DNA of 11,635 bases from Deltaproteobacteria bacterium (GTDB lineage Bacteria > Desulfobacterota > Desulfobacteria > Desulfobacterales > JAFDCJ01). Position numbers and translations under genes: made by a program. This document shows positions 7,492 through 11,635 of the stretch, in pieces. Where the stretch lies: positions 1 to 11,635 of the forward strand of contig JAJRVC010000093.1 in the NCBI GenBank assembly GCA_024277475.1. Direction: 5' to 3'. The notes beneath the pieces are model-generated. The model saw only the letters and a list, made by a program, of their open reading frames with translations. It searched no databases and had not been told where the DNA came from. How positions within the stretch are numbered: position 1 is the first letter of the stretch; the number at the start of each line of letters is the position of its first letter.

Positions 7492-7686
7492 ATGGCCTTT
7501 GTTACAGTACCCGGATTAAAAGGCAAAGTATTTATCCCGCAGGAATCCGACAGAAGTCCCAAGAAAAAGCCGTGTAAAGACTGTTTTTCCTGCCAGCAAT
7601 GCAGCGACGGCCGCTGCCGGGTATGCCGCGGTCAGCAGCACTGTCGATGCGATACGATAGCCGTTCAAAATTTTCGCCGGAAGTGA
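7492..7686 (+). CDS. Small cysteine-rich protein, probably metal-binding
   Basis: The protein has 64 residues and eight cysteines at 28, 31, 34, 37, 42, 45, 51 and 53. The pattern is C-x2-C-x2-C-x2-C-x4-C-x2-C-x5-C-x-C. The N-terminal part has a short valine/proline/glycine strand (VTVPGLKGKVF) and a basic linker SPKKKPCK. There is no signal peptide, so it should be cytoplasmic. Spaced CxxC pairs suggest zinc or iron-sulfur binding, or a redox role; which one cannot be told. A perfect Shine-Dalgarno sequence supports it as real. It follows trxB on the same strand by 123 bp, so the two may share a transcript or a thiol-related role. I do not know a named family, though similar short Cys-rich proteins seem common in sulfate reducers. 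Confidence 0.75.
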   Translation: MAFVTVPGLKGKVFIPQESDRSPKKKPCKDCFSCQQCSDGRCRVCRGQQHCRCDTIAVQNFRRK

Positions 7687-7789
7687 ACTAACATCTCGGA
7701 ACTTCTACAGTTTATTGGATGTACAAGTAGGCGCAAGGCTTAGAGAGCAGGGCTCAAGGTACAAAGTATAAGGTAATCGAACACTTCTG

Positions 7790-8725
7790 TCATCTGTCGC
7801 CGGCCAGTCGATCCCAGTCCGCCTTGGCTCTGGCCTCCCGGTTATCTTCGCCGGAGTCAATTTTTCTCCCCGGCGAAGGACGGCTGCCGCGCAAACGTGC
7901 GATTCTTTCTTCCAGCGGCGGATGCGTTGAAAACAAACCCATCAGGCTTTTTCCGGATAACGGATTCACTATGAACATGTGGGCGGTGGATGGATTGGCA
8001 TTCATGGGCAACCTTTTAGAGTAAGCTCCCAATTTTTCCAGAGCACGGGCAAGTCCTTCAGGGTTGCCGACAAAGCCCGCACCGGTGGCATCGGCCAGAT
8101 ACTCCCGGGAACGGGATATGGCCATCTGTATGACCATGGCCGCCATAGGCGCAATAATAGACATTACGATCAACCCGATGAAGCCGCCGCCACCGCCTTC
8201 CTCATCATTACTTCCGATGCCTCTGAATATGGCCGACCACCGAGCCAGACTGGCCAGAACCATAATGGCTCCGGCCAGGGTCGCCGCGATACTGCCGATC
8301 AGAATGTCCCTGTTTTTAACATGGGCCAGTTCGTGGGCCAATACACCGGCCACTTCATCGTGTTCCATTATGCTCAGCAACCCCTCCGTTACCGCAACAA
8401 CTGCATGCTCCGGATTTCTGCCGGTGGCAAAAGCGTTGGGGGTTTGCTGGGGAATGACATATAATCTCGGCATGGGAAGCCCAGCCCTCTGGGTCAGGCG
8501 TTGAACCGTTTCATAGAGTTCCGGTGCCTGCCCTGGGGTCACTTCGCGGGCACGATACATTTTAAGCACTAATTTGTCGGAATACCAGTAGCTGAAAAAG
8601 TTCATACCGGCAGCGAATATAAGCGCTATAATCATCCCCTGACGACCTCCCAAAAGCTGACCGACCCAAAGTATCAGGGCGGTCATCAGCGCCAATAAAA
8701 TTGTGGTTCTAATCTGATTTCCCAT
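7790..8725 (-). CDS. htpX: HtpX-family membrane zinc metalloprotease (M48B)
   Basis: The protein has 311 residues from the chosen start. Zinc ligands are His131 and His135 in HELAH, with Glu132 as catalytic base. The third ligand is Glu208 in SREYLAD. Membrane segments are predicted at about 7-25, 28-46, 141-162 and 181-203, with a poly-glycine loop (EEGGGGG) before the last. STHPP near 266-270 is a family signature. HtpX degrades damaged or misfolded inner-membrane proteins. The frame opens at 8755, but I start at the ATG at 8725: AAAGGAG lies 8 nt upstream, and MGNQIRTT is the usual HtpX N-terminus. After the STHPP-x-x-x-R-I-x-x-L block there is a hydrophilic tail of about 31 residues. The gene is convergent with the Cys-rich gene and divergent from the PilZ gene. 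Confidence 0.93.
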   Translation of the reverse strand: MGNQIRTTILLALMTALILWVGQLLGGRQGMIIALIFAAGMNFFSYWYSDKLVLKMYRAREVTPGQAPELYETVQRLTQRAGLPMPRLYVIPQQTPNAFATGRNPEHAVVAVTEGLLSIMEHDEVAGVLAHELAHVKNRDILIGSIAATLAGAIMVLASLARWSAIFRGIGSNDEEGGGGGFIGLIVMSIIAPMAAMVIQMAISRSREYLADATGAGFVGNPEGLARALEKLGAYSKRLPMNANPSTAHMFIVNPLSGKSLMGLFSTHPPLEERIARLRGSRPSPGRKIDSGEDNREARAKADWDRLAGDR

Positions 8726-8733
8726 CCAACGGG

Positions 8734-8740
8734 CTCCTTT
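8734..8740 (-). promoter_or_regulatory. Ribosome binding site deciding the htpX start
   Basis: On the minus strand AAAGGAG lies 8 nt before the ATG at 8725. The upstream in-frame start codons at 8755 and 8743 have no such site, so the longer 321-residue model is probably wrong by ten residues. Confidence 0.8.
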
Positions 8741-8832
8741 CATTGTCACTGCCATTCAGTCAGACATCCCAAACCCCAAAGTTCGTCACGTTAGGGCAAC
8801 CTCAACCCTGCGAACATTATCTTGATCAATAT

Positions 8833-8881
8833 AATGAGCGGTATCCATCGGTTGTAACCTTTGAACCTGGAACCGCTCATT
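8833..8881. repeat. 10-bp inverted repeat upstream of htpX
   Basis: AATGAGCGGT (8833-8842) and ACCGCTCATT (8872-8881) are exact inverted copies with a 29-nt loop. The loop contains GGTTGTAACC, itself a small palindrome, and further AACC words. It could be a structured RNA element or a factor-binding region. A run of TTTT starts at 8880, so a weak rightward terminator is conceivable, but no gene upstream needs it. Confidence 0.4.
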
Positions 8882-9072
8882 TTAGATAATACTATAAAGC
8901 CAATTCCAAAAAACGCAACCGATCCTCTATTCTCCCATCCCGGAGAAAATCCGCCGGATTTATCTTTTTTCACTGAAAGCGGTTCTTCTTTTCAGTTACT
9001 GAATTCGTGTCATCAAAAGCGTGGCTTAGGTCAGCTGCAATGAATACAATGATGAAATATAATATTTATTCG

Positions 9073-9136
9073 CTAAATTATATTCATCAACTGAAGCCAC
9101 AAAGAGGTCATGTGGAATTAGTTACTAAATTATATT
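9073..9136. repeat. 12-bp direct repeat pair, possible regulator sites
   Basis: CTAAATTATATT occurs at 9073-9084 and 9125-9136, start to start 52 bp apart, close to five helical turns. The outer flanks also form an inverted pair CGCTAAAT (9071-9078) / ATTTAGCG (9134-9141). Both lie just upstream of the candidate PilZ-gene promoter. The DNA is very AT-rich, which lowers the significance. Confidence 0.35.
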
Positions 9137-9170
9137 TAGCGTATTATTTCAGTTTATTAGCAAATATTCA

Positions 9171-9197
9171 TTGACTTATTTCTTTCTGTATTATAAA
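9171..9197 (+). promoter_or_regulatory. Candidate promoter of the PilZ/GNAT-like gene
   Basis: TTGACT (9171-9176) and TATAAA (9192-9197) are both good hexamers, but the spacer is only 15 bp. The expected leader is about 155 nt. The weak spacing makes an activator at the upstream repeats plausible. Confidence 0.3.
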
Positions 9198-9360
9198 AGA
9201 ACAAATAAATAAAAATAGTTATATCGACCTAAAAAATGGTAAGAACCGATATTTAATTGAATAAGATCTATGATCAGCTGTTTCTGATCCAAAACTCTGG
9301 CAACCGTAACCAGAAAACCGCCATCTTTTGCAGTTCACCACCCATGTAAGAGGTTGAAAT

Positions 9361-11511
9361 ATGGAGCGCGCCAAGCAGAACTTGCAATCAATCGATATGA
9401 GTTCCAAGGTTAGCGGTCAAAAAGAATCAGACATCCCCCTCACAATTTCCGCAGGTCTGAAAATTCACGCTCTGGGAAAAGGTAATCTTCTATCTGATCT
9501 TCGCAGACCATCTCAAATTGAAAATCAGAAAATCGAAAAACGGGTTGCAAAGACCGAACTTATCAACAAATTGAATTTCATTAATTTCCAGGACGGTACT
9601 ATTCTCATTAATTTAAAGCACGGCCAATACGATAAGGAAATTTCACTCAAAGCGACACCCCAGCCCTGCAATAGCGATCTTGTAGAGTGCCTGTGGGTGG
9701 ATGACAAAAACATAAACAAGATAATTCATTCATACGAATTCCGCAATCTTCTCATCCCCAATGGTCAAACATTGCTGAAAGTCGTGCCTGAATTGCTCAT
9801 AATAGACGGCAAGGGCATCCGTCTTCTTCTTCCGGACAGCGGCACCGAGGTCACTTCCCGCAAAGTCAGGCGTTATGACTGCCAGGGCATATCCGCGCAG
9901 CTTATCCAAAACAGCTCTGTTTTTTCAGGCACACTCATAGATTTCAACGGCTATTCATTTAATGTGAAGCTCAAAGCCGTCCCTCCTCAAACCTTTGAAT
10001 GGTTGAATCCCGTGCATTCGGCAAATATTATCCTGTCGGGTGGTGACGTTACAATTTACTCCGGTGAATGCAAAATAATCCGATATCTCCAGGGCTCACA
10101 CACCAGAAATTATATTCTCCAGCCACTCAAGCAGGAAATCCATCGTTTCAAGCAAAAAGAATATCGCAGCGAGCGATACAAACTAACTCCTTCGCCGAAT
10201 ATAACATTCCGGCATCCTTTTACCAAAAGAAGAGTTGACCTCAAGGTTGTAGATCTGTCCGGTTCCGGATTTTCGGTGGAAGAAGACGAGTGTAGAACAA
10301 CCCTGCTGCCCGGCATGATTTTACCGGAGCTGTCGATTAATTTCTCAGACAGCTACAAAATTAAATGCAGCGCCCAGGTGGTTTTTCGCAAACCGGTTGT
10401 TGAGTCGAATGGAGACAAATGGATTAAAAGTGGCTTGGCTCTGCTGAACATGGATATTCAAGATCATTTAAAGCTCATCGCTTTGCTGCATCAGACCAAG
10501 AATAAAAATTCTTATGTCTGCAACCATGTGAATCTGGATGCCTTATGGAATTTCTTTTTTGAGACCGGATTTATCTACCCAGATAAATATGCCGTAATTC
10601 AAAAAAATAAAAAACAGATTAAAGAAACTTATGCCAAGATCTACACCCGCAATCCTCATATCGCCAGGCACTTTATATATCAGGATAAAGGTACCATTTA
10701 CGGTCACATGGCCATGATTCGTTTTTATGAAAACGCCTGGATGATTCATCACCACGCTGCCAGAAAATCCAGCGCAAACAAAGCGGGCCTGATTGTACTG
10801 GATCAAATCGGACGTATGATAAACGACTCCCACCGCCTCTATTCACTCCACATGGAATATATGCTCTGCTATTATCGCCCGGATAACAAATTTCCCAGCC
10901 GGGTGTTCGGCGGTGCCGCCAAAAGTATAAAAGATCCCAAGGGCTGTTCGCTGGACAGCTTTGCTTATTTCCATTTCAACAACCAAACCCGGTCGACACC
11001 GGATTTGCCGGACAGCTGGCGGATATGCGAAACCCGACCTGAAGACCTTCAGGAGCTGGCGGATTTTTACGAGCACACGTCAGGTGGGCTGATGCTGGAA
11101 GCTATCGATTTGCAGCCTGAAAAAATGAACTGCAGTGATCTCAGCAATGAATATCGTCAACTGGGTTTAACCAGAGTGCGCCGCCTATACTCCTTGAAAA
11201 AAAACGAGCATCTTAAAGCGGTTTTACTGGCCAACCAGTCCGATGTCGGCTTAAACCTCTCCGATATCACCAACTGCGTCAAAGTATTCGTGACGAATAA
11301 AGCAGAATTTAGTGCCGGTATTTTACAGGCGGCTATCTCAAAAGTGGCGGACATCACCGGGAAAAAAGACTTCCCCGCACTGCTATATCCGGCAGCCTTT
11401 GCGGATGAACAAAAAATATCATATGAAAAAATATACAATCTCTGGGTTTGCAGTCTGCAATATTCAGACCCATACTTCAGGTATCTGGGACGTCTATTGA
11501 GATTTATTTAG
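9361..11511 (+). CDS. PilZ domain protein fused to tandem acetyltransferase (GNAT)-like domains
   Basis: The protein has 716 residues and no signal peptide or membrane helix. The first 65 or so residues look disordered. Residues 66-260 hold beta-rich segments. One of them has RKVRR (167-171) then DFNGYSF (194-200), spaced like a degenerate PilZ domain. Residues 265-375 look like a PilZ domain: RSER (269-272), then DLSGSG (298-303), matching D/N-x-S-x-x-G. The region 390-540 (YAKIYTRNPHIARH, GHMAMIRFYENAWMIHHHAAR) and the C-terminus (about 553-700) resemble two GNAT folds. This is my weakest call and rests on strand/helix rhythm, not a clear acetyl-CoA loop. PilZ domains bind c-di-GMP, so a ligand-controlled transferase is a reasonable guess. 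The ATG at 9361 has AAGAGG 7 nt upstream. The stop interlocks with the next gene's stop. Confidence 0.75.
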   Translation: MERAKQNLQSIDMSSKVSGQKESDIPLTISAGLKIHALGKGNLLSDLRRPSQIENQKIEKRVAKTELINKLNFINFQDGTILINLKHGQYDKEISLKATPQPCNSDLVECLWVDDKNINKIIHSYEFRNLLIPNGQTLLKVVPELLIIDGKGIRLLLPDSGTEVTSRKVRRYDCQGISAQLIQNSSVFSGTLIDFNGYSFNVKLKAVPPQTFEWLNPVHSANIILSGGDVTIYSGECKIIRYLQGSHTRNYILQPLKQEIHRFKQKEYRSERYKLTPSPNITFRHPFTKRRVDLKVVDLSGSGFSVEEDECRTTLLPGMILPELSINFSDSYKIKCSAQVVFRKPVVESNGDKWIKSGLALLNMDIQDHLKLIALLHQTKNKNSYVCNHVNLDALWNFFFETGFIYPDKYAVIQKNKKQIKETYAKIYTRNPHIARHFIYQDKGTIYGHMAMIRFYENAWMIHHHAARKSSANKAGLIVLDQIGRMINDSHRLYSLHMEYMLCYYRPDNKFPSRVFGGAAKSIKDPKGCSLDSFAYFHFNNQTRSTPDLPDSWRICETRPEDLQELADFYEHTSGGLMLEAIDLQPEKMNCSDLSNEYRQLGLTRVRRLYSLKKNEHLKAVLLANQSDVGLNLSDITNCVKVFVTNKAEFSAGILQAAISKVADITGKKDFPALLYPAAFADEQKISYEKIYNLWVCSLQYSDPYFRYLGRLLRFI

Positions 11512-11635
11512 GGTTTTACGCCCCGGCAGGCAATCAACGGTGTGTAAGTGAATATTCTCGGATCACGGAAGAAGACCTTGAACTCTTCCATAAAAGCGTC
11601 AAAATCCCCACCGTATTCTTCAAAGGGGTAACCCG
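11508..11635 (-). CDS. C-terminal end of an unrecognised protein (5' part outside window)
   Basis: On the minus strand a frame is open from the window edge (11633) to TAA at 11508-11510, giving 41 residues. The text has GYPFEEYGGDFDAF, then FKVFFRDPRIF and a final CRGVKP. Its acidic/aromatic, protein-like composition is far from random, and the other two frames on that strand contain stops. Family and function are not recognisable from so little. It is convergent with the PilZ/GNAT-like gene: the two stop codons share two bases (TAG at 11509-11511 on +, TAA at 11508-11510 on -), leaving no intergenic space. Confidence 0.6.
   Translation of the reverse strand, partial: GYPFEEYGGDFDAFMEEFKVFFRDPRIFTYTPLIACRGVKP

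Larger units (their letters stand above)
8726..9360. other. 635-bp divergent intergenic region, AT-rich on the right
   Basis: This region separates htpX from the PilZ-type gene. I find no supported gene. It holds the htpX ribosome binding site, a 10-bp inverted repeat (8833-8881), a 12-bp direct repeat (9073-9136), a candidate promoter (9171-9197), and small hairpins at 9272-9289 (GATCAG/CTGATC) and around 9296-9314 (TCTGG/CCAGA). I looked for a c-di-GMP (GEMM) riboswitch because a PilZ gene follows, but the conserved core is not present. Confidence 0.6.

Noticed and set aside
7687..7789. Possible terminator between the Cys-rich gene and htpX
   Set aside because: No stem followed by a T-run on either strand; nothing recognisable in these 103 bp.
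7979..8504. Long plus-strand ORFs (161 and 146 residues) opposite htpX
   Set aside because: They are antisense shadows of the well-supported htpX frame, with no family-like motifs.
8791..8973. 60-residue minus-strand ORF with a hydrophobic stretch
   Set aside because: It starts with GTG, has no Shine-Dalgarno sequence, crosses the inverted repeat, and part of its sequence comes from repetitive AACC/GAACC words.
8861..9043. 60-residue plus-strand ORF in the htpX-PilZ intergenic region
   Set aside because: It has a non-ATG start, no ribosome binding site and low-complexity composition; it overlaps the other doubtful ORF.
9200..9360. Possible c-di-GMP riboswitch in the leader of the PilZ gene
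   Set aside because: Only small hairpins are present; the conserved GEMM core and tetraloop receptor words are missing.

Overview
The window looks like an ordinary stretch of chromosome from a mid-GC, Gram-negative bacterium. The best guess is a sulfate-reducing Desulfobacterota (Desulfobacterales type). This rests on the gene types: a LonB-like membrane protease in a bacterium, a DUF1015 protein, a tiny Cys-rich protein, and a PilZ protein fused to acetyltransferase-like domains. It is an inference from gene content, not a database match. There is no rRNA, convincing tRNA, CRISPR array, integrase or transposase.

Layout, left to right. (1) At 1-247 (+) is the 3' end of a probable poly-gamma-glutamate hydrolase-family gene. 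Its last 42 bp overlap, tail to tail, the end of a 764-residue LonB-type ATP-dependent protease gene (206-2500, -). The protease gene is preceded by, and translationally overlaps, a gene for an unrecognised soluble protein of about 397 residues (2481-3674, -). These two form an operon read leftward from the AT-rich gap 3675-4013. (2) A DUF1015-family gene (4014-5276, +) faces a class I SAM-dependent methyltransferase gene (5486-6136, -). The gap between them holds a strong nested palindrome that looks like a dispersed repeat element. (3) trxB, thioredoxin reductase (6388-7368, +), has a good promoter and Shine-Dalgarno sequence. It is followed by a 64-residue eight-cysteine protein (7492-7686, +). 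(4) htpX, a membrane zinc protease (7790-8725, -), is divergent from a 716-residue PilZ/GNAT-like protein (9361-11511, +) across a 635-bp non-coding, AT-rich region. (5) The right edge carries the 3' end of another gene on the minus strand (11508-11635). Its stop codon interlocks with the stop of the PilZ gene.

Functionally, several genes are housekeeping or stress related: two membrane-linked proteases (LonB type and HtpX), thioredoxin reductase and a Cys-rich miniprotein. They are not one operon, so a joint role is only a suggestion. The most unusual items are the coupling of the unknown protein to the LonB-type protease, the PilZ-plus-tandem-acetyltransferase-like architecture with altered PilZ arginine motifs, and the Cys-rich miniprotein next to trxB. 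I do not see clear evidence of a wholly new defence or mobile system.
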